This document shows, one piece after another, positions 54,213 to 63,537 of a stretch of 64,000 bases of DNA. Origin of the DNA: Enterococcus dongliensis (GTDB lineage: Bacteria > Bacillota > Bacilli > Lactobacillales > Enterococcaceae); the NCBI RefSeq assembly GCF_005405225.1, contig NZ_BJDQ01000007.1, forward strand, positions 1 to 64,000. The letters run 5' to 3'. Both the position numbers and the translations under genes were made by a program. Every line of letters starts with the position of its first letter. Positions within the stretch are counted from its first letter, which is position 1. Under the pieces are notes generated by a model, which worked only from the letters and a program-made list of their open reading frames with translations, did not search any database and was not told the DNA's origin.

Positions 54213-55148
54213 ATGACAGATGTTCGAATTGGAAAATCACAAGTTTACGCAAGTACTTTGGGGTTAGGAGCAAATGCTGTAGGCGGGCACAATCTTTACC
54301 CAGATTTGTCAGAAGAGGTAGGAAAAGAGGTCATTCGTACTGCCCTCAATAATGGAATCACGTTATTAGATACTGCCTATTCTTATGGCAATGGCCGCTC
54401 TGAAGAATTGATTGGTGAAGTCTTGCAAGAAGCTGCGTTTGATCGTTCCCGTGTGATTCTCGCCACCAAAGCTGCACATGATAGCCAGCAACCTGGAAAA
54501 TTTAATAATTCTCCCAAGTTTCTCCAACAAGCAGTAGAACATGCTCTCCAAAGACTCCAAACAGATTATATTGATATTTTCTATATTCATTTTCCAGATG
54601 AAATGACACCGAAAAATGAAGCCGTTGCTGCATTACAGCAATTAAAAGAAGCCGGGAAAATCCGTGCTATCGGTGTTTCGAACTTTTCGTTGGAACAATT
54701 AAAAGAGGCCAATCAAGACGGCTATGTCGATATTGTGGAGGATCGATTCAGTTTAATCCATCGCGAACATGAAAATGATTTATTTCCTTATCTAAAAGAA
54801 AATAAAATCAGCTTCGTTCCATACTACCCATTAGATTCTGGATTGTTGACAGGAAAATATGACAAAGAAACTCAGTTTGCTCCAAGTGATCTTCGCAGCA
54901 AAAATCCTGATTTCAAAGGAGCGCGTTTTAAAGCAATCATTACCAAAGTCAATCAATTAGAACCCATTGCTAGAGACTACGATGCTACCATTGCACAATT
55001 AGTTTTAGCTTGGTATTTGAAACACCCGCAAATCGATGTGGTAATTCCTGGCGCAAAACGACCAGATCAAGTTGCGGCAAATGCTAAAGCTGTTGATCTT
55101 CAATTAACAGTAGAGGACTTTGGCAAAATCGATCAACTATTCAAATAG
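54213..55148 (+). CDS. Aldo/keto reductase
   Basis: 311-aa NADPH-dependent TIM-barrel oxidoreductase. Catalytic set: Asp and Tyr in LLDTAYSYGNGRSEELIGE (about 49-67), Lys in VILATKAAH, and the usual His replaced or located at FYIHFPDE. The C-terminal cofactor segment is VVIPGAKRPDQV. The substrate is not inferable. Ribosome site AAGGAGTG. Single gene between the hisS T-box and the dehydrogenase. Confidence 0.9.
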   Translation: MTDVRIGKSQVYASTLGLGANAVGGHNLYPDLSEEVGKEVIRTALNNGITLLDTAYSYGNGRSEELIGEVLQEAAFDRSRVILATKAAHDSQQPGKFNNSPKFLQQAVEHALQRLQTDYIDIFYIHFPDEMTPKNEAVAALQQLKEAGKIRAIGVSNFSLEQLKEANQDGYVDIVEDRFSLIHREHENDLFPYLKENKISFVPYYPLDSGLLTGKYDKETQFAPSDLRSKNPDFKGARFKAIITKVNQLEPIARDYDATIAQLVLAWYLKHPQIDVVIPGAKRPDQVAANAKAVDLQLTVEDFGKIDQLFK

Positions 55149-55152
55149 AAGA

Positions 55153-55233
55153 AAAAACTGTGATTAGATGCCTCTCTTCAAAAGTTAGAAAGAAAACAAA
55201 CCTTTGAAGCCTCTTCTAGTCACAGCTTTTTTA
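55153..55233. terminator. Long terminator after the aldo/keto reductase gene
   Basis: Outer arms CTGTGA-TAGA-GCCTC / AGGCCTC-type TTCTAGTCACAG with an inner CTTCAAA / TTTGAAG helix and a 24-nt loop, then CTTTTTT. Confidence 0.7.
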
Positions 55234-55259
55234 TAAACAATTAGGTGAGATTTGCCTAA

Positions 55260-56231
55260 CTAACTTTTCTTGTTCACCCTATTTTTATCTTCTCCTGCTA
55301 AAAATGCTTGAAGATTATCTACAGCAATTTGCATTAATCGTTCTCTTGTTTCCACAGATGCCCATGCGATATGAGGTGTAATAAAACAATTTTTCGCCTT
55401 CAATAACGGATTATCTTTACTCATAGGCTCTTGTGAAACAACGTCAACTCCTGCTGCATAAATCTTTCCTTCATTTAAAGCTTTTGCTACAGCTGCTTCA
55501 TCCAATAATCCGCCTCGAGCGGTATTCAAGATTATCACCCCTGTTTTCATCTGGCAGATGGCTTCATGGGCAATCATTTTAGTCGTCTCAGCCGTTTGAG
55601 GCACATGCAGACTGATGATATCCGCGTGTTGATACAATTCTTTTAAGCTGACTTGCTGTGCCCAGTTTACCTGTGCATGTTTTGGTCGATGATTCCAGTA
55701 GATGACTTTCATATTGAATGCATGAGCAATCTTGGCAACTGCTTGTGCGATAGCTCCATAACCAATCAAGCCGAGAACTTTTCCTTGCAGTTCCATCAAA
55801 GGTTTTTTCCAATAAGTGAAATCTTTGTTATTTTGCCACTCGCCTTGATGAACCGAGGTGTTGTGCACACCCACTTGATTAACAATTTCTAGTAACAATG
55901 CAAACGTAAATTGAGCTACAGCATCTGTTCCATATGCTGGAATATTCGTCACTGGGATATTTCTTTTACTAGCAGCTGCAATATCTACCACATTGTACCC
56001 AGTAGCAAGCACTCCGATATATTTTAATTGTGGAACTGCCTGTAAGATTTCTTCATCGATCGGCGTTTTATTTGTCAAGATTACTTCGGCTTGGCCGATT
56101 CGATCAATAATTTCTTGTTTATTTGTGTAAGAAGTCCGTTCATAGACTGTTACTTCTCCAAACCCACTCAACCCTTCCCAACTTAGATCTCCAGGATTCA
56201 ACGCATAACCATCTAATACAACAATATTCAT
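55260..56231 (-). CDS. D-2-hydroxyacid dehydrogenase (glycerate dehydrogenase type)
   Basis: 323-aa NAD(P)-dependent dehydrogenase. The nucleotide-binding fold starts GKVLGLIGYGAIAQAVA near residue 148, and catalytic Arg, Glu and His lie in LNTARGGLLDE (about 235) and FITPHIAWAS (about 287). LTNKTPIDEEIL and the ATGYNVVDIAAA block resemble hydroxypyruvate/glycerate dehydrogenases, although lactate-type relatives are possible. The start at 56231 has AAGGTGA nine bases before; an ATG six bases earlier is too close to it. Confidence 0.9.
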   Translation of the reverse strand: MNIVVLDGYALNPGDLSWEGLSGFGEVTVYERTSYTNKQEIIDRIGQAEVILTNKTPIDEEILQAVPQLKYIGVLATGYNVVDIAAASKRNIPVTNIPAYGTDAVAQFTFALLLEIVNQVGVHNTSVHQGEWQNNKDFTYWKKPLMELQGKVLGLIGYGAIAQAVAKIAHAFNMKVIYWNHRPKHAQVNWAQQVSLKELYQHADIISLHVPQTAETTKMIAHEAICQMKTGVIILNTARGGLLDEAAVAKALNEGKIYAAGVDVVSQEPMSKDNPLLKAKNCFITPHIAWASVETRERLMQIAVDNLQAFLAGEDKNRVNKKS

Positions 56232-56304
56232 TGTCATTCACCTTCCCTTATAAAAACTATTCTACCAATTTTTTTAAGAGAGAAACAGTTTCGAATCCAA
56301 ACAA

Positions 56305-56351
56305 AAAACAAGCCTGAAACAATCAATCAAGTAAGATCAATCGTTTCAGAC
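56305..56351 (-). terminator. Terminator between proS and the dehydrogenase gene
   Basis: Minus-strand stem GTCTGAAAC / GTTTCAGGC with an inner ATTGAT/ATGATT-like helix, followed by TTGTTTTTTG. Confidence 0.75.
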
Positions 56352-56488
56352 TCTAAGAATATAACCGCACAGATCAACCATTGGGGAAATCAAATTCCCA
56401 ACTATCCTGCTTACTGGTGGCTGATTGATTAACAGTAGTGCAAAAAAATATTTAATACAATGGCGATGCTGCGGCGGACTTCCTCAAA

Positions 56489-57928
56489 TTAATAAGCACG
56501 TGCAATCCAAACAGTGTGTTTCGCTGGTTTTCCGCTGACGATATCAACTGTTTTTTCGACAGGTGGGTTAAATGGAATATTTCTTGTTGTGAAGCCAGTT
56601 TCTTCTTTAATCTTAGCTTCTGTTTCTTCAGTACCATCCCAACCGATTAAGACAAATCCTGGTGTTTCGCCAGATTCTTTCGCTTGAGCAATATGAGCTT
56701 TCAATTCATCTAGCGTATCAATATCGGTATGTTCATTTTCTTCGTAGCGTTTTTGTGCACTTTCAAATAAACGTTTTTGCATAACCGCTAATTGTTCAGT
56801 GATATATGCTTCAATACCTTCTAGTGAAACAGATTCTTTCTCCTCTAAATCACGCATTTTGATGACCACTTGATTATTTTTCAAATCACGAGGACCAAAT
56901 TCAACACGCAATGGTGCTCCTTTTAATTCCCATTCATTAAATTTGAACCCAGGTGTGTTATCCGTTTCATCGATTCGAACACGCAACCCTTGTTCTGCTA
57001 AAGATGCTTTCAATTCATGAAGTTTATCAAGGATTTCTGGTTGTTTTTGCCAAGGACCAACTGGGATTAAAACAACTTGAGTCGGTGCAACTTTTGGCGG
57101 CAATACCAAGCCTTGCTCGTCTCCGTGAACCATGATTAATGAACCAATCAACCGTGTTGAGATTCCCCAAGAAGTAGTATAAGCATATTCATGTTCATTG
57201 TTCCGATTCAAGAATTTGATATCAAAAGCTTCTGCAAAATTTTGACCAAGGTAATGAGACGTTCCTGCTTGGACGGCTTTTCCGTCACGCATCATTGCCT
57301 CGACTGAATAGGTATCAACTGCACCAGCAAATCGCTCAGAAGGGGTTTTTTGTCCACGATAAACGGGAATTGCTAATGTATCTTCAATCAAAGTAGCATA
57401 AGCTTCCAAGATTGACATAGTACGTTCGCGAGCACTTTCTTCGGATTCATGTGCAGTATGTCCTTCTTGCCATAAGAATTCAGAAGTCCGTAAGAACGGC
57501 ATGGTTTTTTTCTCCCAACGGAAAACATTGGCCCATTGATTGATTTCATAAGGAAGATCTCGATAAGAATTGATCCAGTTTGAAAATGCATCTCCAATCA
57601 ATGTTTCTGAAGTTGGACGCAATGCATATGGTTCTTCTAATTCTTCATCGCCGACTTTTGTTAACCAAGGTAATTCTGGTGCAAATCCTTCAACGTGTTC
57701 TTCTTCTTTTTCTAGAAAATGTTTAGGGATCAGCATTGGGAAGTAGACATTACGGATATCTTGAGTCTTTAGGTATTTATTGAAGTCTTCTTGGATGTGT
57801 TCCCACAATTCCCAACCATCTGCTTTAAAAATAATACAGCCACGAACAGGGGAATAATCCATTAGGTCAGCTTTTTGAATCGTTTGTAGATACCATTTTG
57901 AAAAATCTTCTTTTTGTAAATTTGTCAT
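56489..57928 (-). CDS. proS: Prolyl-tRNA synthetase, archaeal/eukaryotic-like (type 3)
   Basis: 479-aa class II synthetase charging tRNA-Pro. N-terminal LMDYSPVRGCIIFKADGWEL, motif 2 VFRWEKKTMPFLRTSEFLW and the C-terminal zinc-domain-like tail ending KHTVWIARAY are those of the eukaryote/archaeon-like ProRS. It lacks the roughly 180-aa INS editing insertion of the standard bacterial enzyme (about 570 aa). Firmicutes may carry either or both. A T-box with a likely CCU specifier controls it. Possibly an ancient horizontal acquisition; codon use does not look foreign. Confidence 0.93.
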   Translation of the reverse strand: MTNLQKEDFSKWYLQTIQKADLMDYSPVRGCIIFKADGWELWEHIQEDFNKYLKTQDIRNVYFPMLIPKHFLEKEEEHVEGFAPELPWLTKVGDEELEEPYALRPTSETLIGDAFSNWINSYRDLPYEINQWANVFRWEKKTMPFLRTSEFLWQEGHTAHESEESARERTMSILEAYATLIEDTLAIPVYRGQKTPSERFAGAVDTYSVEAMMRDGKAVQAGTSHYLGQNFAEAFDIKFLNRNNEHEYAYTTSWGISTRLIGSLIMVHGDEQGLVLPPKVAPTQVVLIPVGPWQKQPEILDKLHELKASLAEQGLRVRIDETDNTPGFKFNEWELKGAPLRVEFGPRDLKNNQVVIKMRDLEEKESVSLEGIEAYITEQLAVMQKRLFESAQKRYEENEHTDIDTLDELKAHIAQAKESGETPGFVLIGWDGTEETEAKIKEETGFTTRNIPFNPPVEKTVDIVSGKPAKHTVWIARAY

Positions 57929-57949
57929 TCATGCATCCTCCTAAAAATA

Positions 57950-58189
57950 AAAATAAAAAAACCGTTCCATCCCTACAATTGTAAGGACGAAACGGATAAT
58001 TTCGCGGTACCACCTTGCTTGGTCAAACATTGTTGACCCAACTTTCAGCTCCAAATAACGCCAGAGTCGCGTGTTGTTTTCACAACAATCTTGTTTGGTA
58101 GGTTCATAAATCTCAGTGGGCATGTTGATCTTTCAGCCGGTGAATCAACTCTCTACTGCCGATAAAATTTATTACTATTCCAAATGCTT
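57950..58189 (-). ncRNA. T-box riboswitch upstream of proS
   Basis: Minus-strand leader with T-box GGTGGTACCGCG (58003-58014), a terminator stem CCGTT ... AACGG (57961-57996) followed by seven T, and stem I with AGTA near its base. The 3' specifier loop reads GAA-CCT-A, giving specifier CCT (Pro) at 58100-58102, consistent with proS. Promoter TTGCAA-17-TAATAT at 58196-58224. Specifier assignment is by eye. Confidence 0.87.
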
Positions 58190-58195
58190 ATCATC

Positions 58196-58224
58196 ATATT
58201 AAAGACTTCTCATCAAAATTGCAA
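58196..58224 (-). promoter_or_regulatory. proS T-box promoter
   Basis: -35 TTGCAA (58219-58224), 17-bp spacer, -10 TAATAT (58196-58201), just upstream of the T-box stem I. Confidence 0.6.
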
Positions 58225-58243
58225 GCGTAAATTTCAATTTTTT

Positions 58244-59095
58244 CTAATCTTCTGGAACATAGCGTTCTTCTAAGCGGCTCATCCACCAACCTAGCGCCGC
58301 TCCTAAAACACATAAAACCGCACAGCCAAGAAATCCTAAAAAGCCGATACCACTGTAATTAGTTGGGATAATCATGACTGTTGAAGCAAAAACAATTCCT
58401 AAAATAAAATGATACATCGATGCATAAAAACGACCAAAGACCCAGTCCATTACTTTTGACAAACTTAAGACCGTCACCAAGCCGCCAATGCCGATTGGGA
58501 TGATCACTCCCATATCGATTGTTTTAAATCCATCAGCCATCGCTTTGTACATTCCCATATAAACTAAGAAATTCGAAGGACTAAGACCGGGTACAATCAA
58601 TCCTAACCCAATCAACGCTCCGGCAATCATCCAAGTAAAGAAGTTTTGATCAACGTGACCAAATAGACTCGAGCCTTGCCACAAGAACCAAAAACCTACG
58701 ACAAAACTGATGAGCAAAATAACAAAGTCTTTTGTTTCTCGACCTTTTTTCCCAGCTTCTTTCCATAACGCAGGTACCGTTCCGATAATACAGCCAACAA
58801 AGAACCATAAAATAATCGTTTCAAATTGTCCTAGTAAAAAACTCACAGCGAACGAAAGAACAAAAACTCCGGTCAATCCACCCAAGCCTACTGGAATAAA
58901 AAATAATACATTTTCTTTGAAATTTTTCGTAATATGAGCCAAAAATGAAATGATTCGCTCATAAATACCAAATACTGCAGCTAAAGCTCCTCCACTGACC
59001 CCTGGTAAAATAAACCCAGAACCGATGAACATTCCTTTGACGAAACGTAAAATCCAGTCGCTTCTACTCGGCTGCGTAACTTTTTCGTTTTCCAT
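58244..59095 (-). CDS. DUF368 membrane protein
   Basis: 283-aa polytopic protein with about eight helices. The N-terminal FVKGMFIGSGFILPGVSGGA and the repeat LIVPGLSPSNFLVYMGMY are the DUF368 hallmark, two similar halves facing opposite ways. Some family members (PopT) have been reported to translocate undecaprenyl phosphate, the carrier for cell-wall synthesis; this is a plausible role here but not proven by sequence. Ribosome site GAGGA. Single gene. Confidence 0.88.
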   Translation of the reverse strand: MENEKVTQPSRSDWILRFVKGMFIGSGFILPGVSGGALAAVFGIYERIISFLAHITKNFKENVLFFIPVGLGGLTGVFVLSFAVSFLLGQFETIILWFFVGCIIGTVPALWKEAGKKGRETKDFVILLISFVVGFWFLWQGSSLFGHVDQNFFTWMIAGALIGLGLIVPGLSPSNFLVYMGMYKAMADGFKTIDMGVIIPIGIGGLVTVLSLSKVMDWVFGRFYASMYHFILGIVFASTVMIIPTNYSGIGFLGFLGCAVLCVLGAALGWWMSRLEERYVPED

Positions 59096-59292
59096 AAAAA
59101 ATAATCCTCGTCTTTCTTTTATATCTTAGCAAGTGTACCGATAAAAAGAAGTCGACGCAAGACCCACTAAGGACGATACACCGAAAATTTAAAGAAACTT
59201 TTGATATTTTGCCAAATGACTTTTATAGATAACAACTAATTCACTTAGAAATAAGCATTCTTTAGCCATTGTAAAACCACCACTGCAACCGA

Positions 59293-59859
59293 TTACAGTT
59301 TTTCATAGACTGTTGCTAAATATGATTGACGTTCCTCTATACTTAATTTCTTTACTGAACCTAAATGATGCCAAGAAATATTACGCATCCCGATATCTGT
59401 TAATGTCGTAGTCAGCTGATGCTTATAACTACGCGTACAATGTTGCTCTAGACTTTCCATCGATTGATCTGATGTAGTAAAAACAACAACTGAATCAATC
59501 GTCAACAACGGCTGGATCCCATTGCCGCCATCAAAAAAAGCAAATTCATTCAACAACACTTTGTCCAGAAAACCTTTTAAACTCGCCGGCGAACTATACG
59601 ACCAAACAGGAAAAATCAAAACCAATTGCGTTGTTTCCCGCAATAAACTCATATAATGCAAAACTAACGGATCCAAAACAGATCCTTGCTGATAAACCGC
59701 TAATTCTTCTGCCTTCATAACTGGATTGAACCCATCTTTATTCAAGTCAATCACTTGATAAATTTTCTGATCCTGTTCCAGACCAGCAATCAACCGATTC
59801 AACATCTCGTGATTAAAGCTTTCCTTCCACGGATGATCGATAATCAATGTTGTTGTCAT
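59293..59859 (-). CDS. NAD(P)H-dependent flavodoxin-fold oxidoreductase
   Basis: 188-aa FMN-binding protein of the NQO/KefF-like group. The opening LIIDHPWKESFNHEML and the central VLIFPVWSYSSPASLKGFLDKVL are the phosphate- and isoalloxazine-binding parts, and EFAFFDGGNG follows. Reduces quinones or similar two-electron acceptors; no specific substrate is evident. Single gene, weak ribosome site (GGGGAAG) before ATG 59859. Confidence 0.88.
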   Translation of the reverse strand: MTTTLIIDHPWKESFNHEMLNRLIAGLEQDQKIYQVIDLNKDGFNPVMKAEELAVYQQGSVLDPLVLHYMSLLRETTQLVLIFPVWSYSSPASLKGFLDKVLLNEFAFFDGGNGIQPLLTIDSVVVFTTSDQSMESLEQHCTRSYKHQLTTTLTDIGMRNISWHHLGSVKKLSIEERQSYLATVYEKL

Positions 59860-60058
59860 TTCAACTTCCCCTTACCCCTTTTTGTTAAAAATAGCACAAC
59901 ATCATTGCAATTAGATGTCAGTTTGATTTCAAACAAACTAAGAACAAGATAACATTGCATTTTTCATTAGAAATCTCAGCCAATCACAATACTAACAATT
60001 AAAGAACCCAGCAAGAAAAATGAGACTAATAATCTTTCTAAAACATAAAATTTATAGT

Positions 60059-60097
60059 AAAAAAAGAGTGTCAAACTTATCTAAAGTTCAACACTCC
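60059..60097 (-). terminator. Terminator of ackA
   Basis: Minus-strand stem GAGTGT / ACACTC plus inner AACTT / AAGTT helix (60066-60095), followed by seven T. Confidence 0.85.
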
Positions 60098-60134
60098 CAT
60101 ACTAAATCAATTCATTAATCAAACAAAATTTCAC

Positions 60135-61331
60135 TTATTTACCCAAACGTTCTACGTCACGAGCAATCATTACTTCTTCATCTGTTGGGATAACATATAC
60201 TTTGACCCGTGAGTTTTCAGTGGAAAGCTCTGCTTCTTTTCCGTGAGTATTTTTATTGATTTCTTCATCTATTTCAATACCAAACCAAGTCATGCGTTCT
60301 AAAACCATTTGACGGACAGGATCTGCGTTTTCACCAACACCAGCTGTGAAGACAATCGCATCGACGCCATCCATTACAGAAATGTATTGAGCGATATATT
60401 TACGGATTCGATCACAATAAATATCTAAAGCTAGCGCAGCATCTTCATTGCCTTCTTCTGCACCACTTTCGATATCACGCATATCACTTGAGATTCCAGT
60501 TAAACCAAGAACGCCTGATTTTTTATTTAAAATATCAATCATTTCATTGATATTTGTGATCCCTGTTTTTTCCATCAAGTATGGCAATAACGATGCATCA
60601 ATATCTCCTGAACGCGTTCCCATAGTAAGTCCTGCTAATGGAGTGAAGCCCATTGATGTATCCACAGATTTTCCGCCTTCAACAGCGGTGATTGAACCAC
60701 CATTTCCGATGTGGGCTGTGATAATTTTTGTTTCTTCGATAGGTTTGCCTAATAGTTCTGCTGCACGTTCTGAAACATAGCGATGGCTTGTTCCATGGAA
60801 ACCGTATTTGCGAGCAGCATATTTGTCGTAATATTCTTTTGGAATACTATACAAATAATTCGTTGCTGGCATTGACGCATGGAAAGAAGTATCAAAAACT
60901 GCCACGCTGACGATATTCGGTAAAATATGACGGAAGGCTTTGATTCCCATTGCATTAGCTGGATTGTGCAGTGGTGCGAATTCGCTTAGTTCTTCGATTT
61001 TTGCTAATACATCGTCATCAATCAAAACAGAATCTTTGAAGTATTCGCCCCCAGCTACTACACGGTGACCGACACCTGTGATTTCATCAAATGACGCAAT
61101 GATTTTTAGATCAATCAATTGATCCAATAACATTTGAACCGCAACTTCATGGTCTTTTATATCTAAAATTTGTTCAAATTTTTGTCCATCTCCATATTTG
61201 ATCGTAAAGATCGAATCATTTAAACCGATTCGTTCAACGATTCCCTTTGCGATGACTGATTCTTCAGGCATTTGATAAAGTTGCCATTTTAGACTTGAAC
61301 TACCGGCATTGATTGCAATTGTTTTTGACAT
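60135..61331 (-). CDS. ackA: Acetate kinase
   Basis: 398-aa ASKHA-fold kinase that converts acetyl phosphate plus ADP to acetate plus ATP, the energy-yielding end of mixed-acid fermentation. Motifs: [13 protein letters not shown] at residues 5-17, [19 protein letters not shown], and [14 protein letters not shown] with the catalytic residues, then [11 protein letters not shown]. Ribosome site AGAGGAGAG. It lies 47 bp behind the methyltransferase gene of the comG cluster, a conserved order in enterococci and streptococci. Confidence 0.97.
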   Translation of the reverse strand: MSKTIAINAGSSSLKWQLYQMPEESVIAKGIVERIGLNDSIFTIKYGDGQKFEQILDIKDHEVAVQMLLDQLIDLKIIASFDEITGVGHRVVAGGEYFKDSVLIDDDVLAKIEELSEFAPLHNPANAMGIKAFRHILPNIVSVAVFDTSFHASMPATNYLYSIPKEYYDKYAARKYGFHGTSHRYVSERAAELLGKPIEETKIITAHIGNGGSITAVEGGKSVDTSMGFTPLAGLTMGTRSGDIDASLLPYLMEKTGITNINEMIDILNKKSGVLGLTGISSDMRDIESGAEEGNEDAALALDIYCDRIRKYIAQYISVMDGVDAIVFTAGVGENADPVRQMVLERMTWFGIEIDEEINKNTHGKEAELSTENSRVKVYVIPTDEEVMIARDVERLGK

Positions 61332-61378
61332 GTTAACTCTCCTCTATAATTAAATTGCTGGTCGCTCATTAGAGCGGC

Positions 61379-62386
61379 TTATAAATTAGAAGACTTCCAG
61401 TCTTCGAATTTTTTGAAAAATTCTGTTACTTGGCTTGGATCTTTTAACGAAGGTAAATGAACCAGTAAAACTTTTTCCGCTTGCTCTGCTGTTTCACCTG
61501 TTTTTTGCAACAGTAAAATACTTTTTCGTGAATGTTCTGATTTGAATAACTCATCTGGCAATTGAATGATTCCTTGCAATAGCACATCCTTTTTCAACCA
61601 TTTCTGTAATAAAGGACCTTGCTCTGTCTCAAGAAAATTACTTGGAACCAAAAATAAACCAAATCCTGCTGGTTTGACATAATTCATAGCTTGCTCTAAC
61701 AATAAATGATGCGCAAAACTGTGTTCCTTTTCAGAATGTGTCGTAAATTTCTTGGCTTGCTGATCATTCGGATAATAACCAACCGGCAAATCACCGATTA
61801 CATAATCAACAGGATCTACTAATAGATCTTGTAAACTATCTTGATGAAATAATTTGACCGTCTCACCCATTAATAAACTATCAGACGCCGCAATCGCAAG
61901 TAAGGTTTCATCATTATCTACACCGACTCCATTGACCGAATAATTGGCTGCTTGTAAATTAATCAAGATGGTCAATAATAGATTTCCCATACCAACGGTA
62001 ATATCTAAAATTTCCAAAGGTTGTTCTTTTTTCAGCGTCAACTGCTCAATCAAAAAGACAAACAAAAAGCCGATACTATCTGGTGTCAGTTGATGATTGG
62101 GTTGTAAATTTTCATCTTTCGATCCTTTAAGCAACAACAATTGTGTTAATTTTCGCCAATCTTCTTTGCCTAATTCCAAAGATAATAACTCTTGATAAAT
62201 GGCTTCAACTTTTGCGACAGTGGCTTCATCTGGCTGTTGATCAAGCACACGCACCTTCGCATTATCAACTAAATTCTCTGTATTTTCGATGTACGCATCA
62301 AAAAAAGAAGTTCCTAATGATTGTTGCAATGTACTGATTGCTTCTCTCATCAAAGAAAACGCTGTCTCAATTTTTTCTGGATTCAT
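61379..62386 (-). CDS. Class I SAM-dependent methyltransferase (YtxK type)
   Basis: 335-aa protein with an N6-adenine DNA methylase-like fold. SAM motif ILDITVGMGNLLLTIL is near residue 112, and the NPPY-like motif is replaced by IGDLPVGYYP, so the catalytic Asn is absent (DLPVG). The N-terminal 100 residues form a helical domain. In Gram-positives this gene sits between comG and ackA, and it is often co-regulated with competence genes. The substrate is unknown. Start 62386 follows GAGGTG. Confidence 0.87.
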   Translation of the reverse strand: MNPEKIETAFSLMREAISTLQQSLGTSFFDAYIENTENLVDNAKVRVLDQQPDEATVAKVEAIYQELLSLELGKEDWRKLTQLLLLKGSKDENLQPNHQLTPDSIGFLFVFLIEQLTLKKEQPLEILDITVGMGNLLLTILINLQAANYSVNGVGVDNDETLLAIAASDSLLMGETVKLFHQDSLQDLLVDPVDYVIGDLPVGYYPNDQQAKKFTTHSEKEHSFAHHLLLEQAMNYVKPAGFGLFLVPSNFLETEQGPLLQKWLKKDVLLQGIIQLPDELFKSEHSRKSILLLQKTGETAEQAEKVLLVHLPSLKDPSQVTEFFKKFEDWKSSNL

Positions 62387-62551
62387 CTTGCACCTCACAA
62401 ACTAATATAACACTCACGATACCTGTTCTATTTTAGCGAACATATTCCAATTAATCAATCGCTTTCTTTTTTTTATCATTGTTTTCCTAATTCAACCAAA
62501 AAGTCTTTTTTTCAATCTATTTCCCTTCATTCCCTCAAGCCCCAAGCTATA

Positions 62552-62872
62552 TCAGTCAAGTGAAGTTGATGTGCTAGTTTTTTCATAAAAATGATATGTT
62601 TTCTTTTTAATTTTCACAATTATCTTTAACTGTGTCGCTTCAGTTTCATAAGCCAATTCCCCTTTGTTAAACTTCCAGATGCCGTTATTCTTATGTAATT
62701 TAGGATATTCCGCTAAAAAAAGTTCTTTCGCAATTTTTGCCTGATACAATTGCTCGGTACGTATCGCTAAGTCAACGGTTTGATGATAACTAGTCGTCAC
62801 ATTTAACAGTAAAAAACTAAATAAAAAAATAGCCATTAAGACGGAAAGCAATACTCCGCCTTGGCTATTCAA
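62552..62872 (-). CDS. comGG: Competence protein ComGG-like
   Basis: 106-aa small membrane protein at the end of the comG operon. From the TTG at 62872 the product starts MNSQGGVLLSVLMAIFLFSF: one N-terminal helix, then a polar tail. It is assigned ComGG by position and shape because the family is too variable for motif proof. The TTG start lies inside the comGF stop region with AGGGA upstream; an ORF beginning at 62953 is possible but would duplicate comGF bases. Confidence 0.7.
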   Translation of the reverse strand: MNSQGGVLLSVLMAIFLFSFLLLNVTTSYHQTVDLAIRTEQLYQAKIAKELFLAEYPKLHKNNGIWKFNKGELAYETEATQLKIIVKIKKKTYHFYEKTSTSTSLD

Positions 62873-63278
62873 AAATCCACGTTCCCTTTTTTTGTTTTCC
62901 GTCAGTAAAAGTAACGCTAAAATCCACGCCATGATTGTTCTCTTGACAAACAAATTGTTTCACTCCTGTCAATAATGGTTGATAGCCATTAGATTGGCTT
63001 TTGATTATTTTGTCTTGCTGCTTCTTGATAACCACTGATTTTTTATCAACTGTTTTTGTCCAAATTTCTCGTGAAGTCGTTTGTTCATACTGAAGAGTTG
63101 CCATTTCATTATCCAGCTGCAGCAAGAAAATCTCCCACTCCAATTGATGATAGCCGCTCAAGCCTTGTTCTATTTTATGGATATGCGTAATCAAACTAGA
63201 TAAAAGCAAAAGAAGACCACTAAGCATCAGCAGTGCAACCAAGCATTCCATCAAAGTAAAGCCATTATTTTTTAACAA
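62865..63278 (-). CDS. comGF: Competence pseudopilin ComGF
   Basis: 137-aa minor pseudopilin of the DNA-uptake machinery. The class III signal KNNGFTLMECLVALLML is cleaved before Phe by ComC; the Glu at +5 is present. The start is TTG at 63278 with AAGGAG nine bases before, overlapping comGE by 14 bp. One long hydrophobic helix follows, then a beta-rich tail ending GTWIFE. Operon order and length match ComGF. Confidence 0.85.
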   Translation of the reverse strand: MLKNNGFTLMECLVALLMLSGLLLLLSSLITHIHKIEQGLSGYHQLEWEIFLLQLDNEMATLQYEQTTSREIWTKTVDKKSVVIKKQQDKIIKSQSNGYQPLLTGVKQFVCQENNHGVDFSVTFTDGKQKKGTWIFE

Positions 63279-63537
63279 TTGTGATCGCTCCTTGCTGATT
63301 AAATGCTTTTCCTTCCTCGAATGAAATATCAATCTGCGAATGGCTGGACTTTACTGAATGCAAGCGACAGCGACGCGTTTCAGTATAAAGATCGCGATAA
63401 TGTTTCAATGTCATCAGTCGCTGCTGGCTTTCTTGCTGCATCTTATTTGTCACTTCTAAATAACTTGAGACGATTATTAATAAGATCGCCAGACTGATCA
63501 AACTTTCCAACAAAATATAACCATTACTTTTTCTCAA
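63265..63537 (-). CDS. comGE: Competence pseudopilin ComGE
   Basis: 90-aa minor pseudopilin. The signal is KSNGYILLESLISLAILLII, with Gly before the cleavage site and Glu in the helix. The TTG start at 63537 has AGGAAG eight bases before and overlaps the comGD stop by 14 bp. Identity follows from position between comGD and comGF and from the short length typical of ComGE. Confidence 0.8.
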   Translation of the reverse strand: MRKSNGYILLESLISLAILLIIVSSYLEVTNKMQQESQQRLMTLKHYRDLYTETRRCRLHSVKSSHSQIDISFEEGKAFNQQGAITIVKK

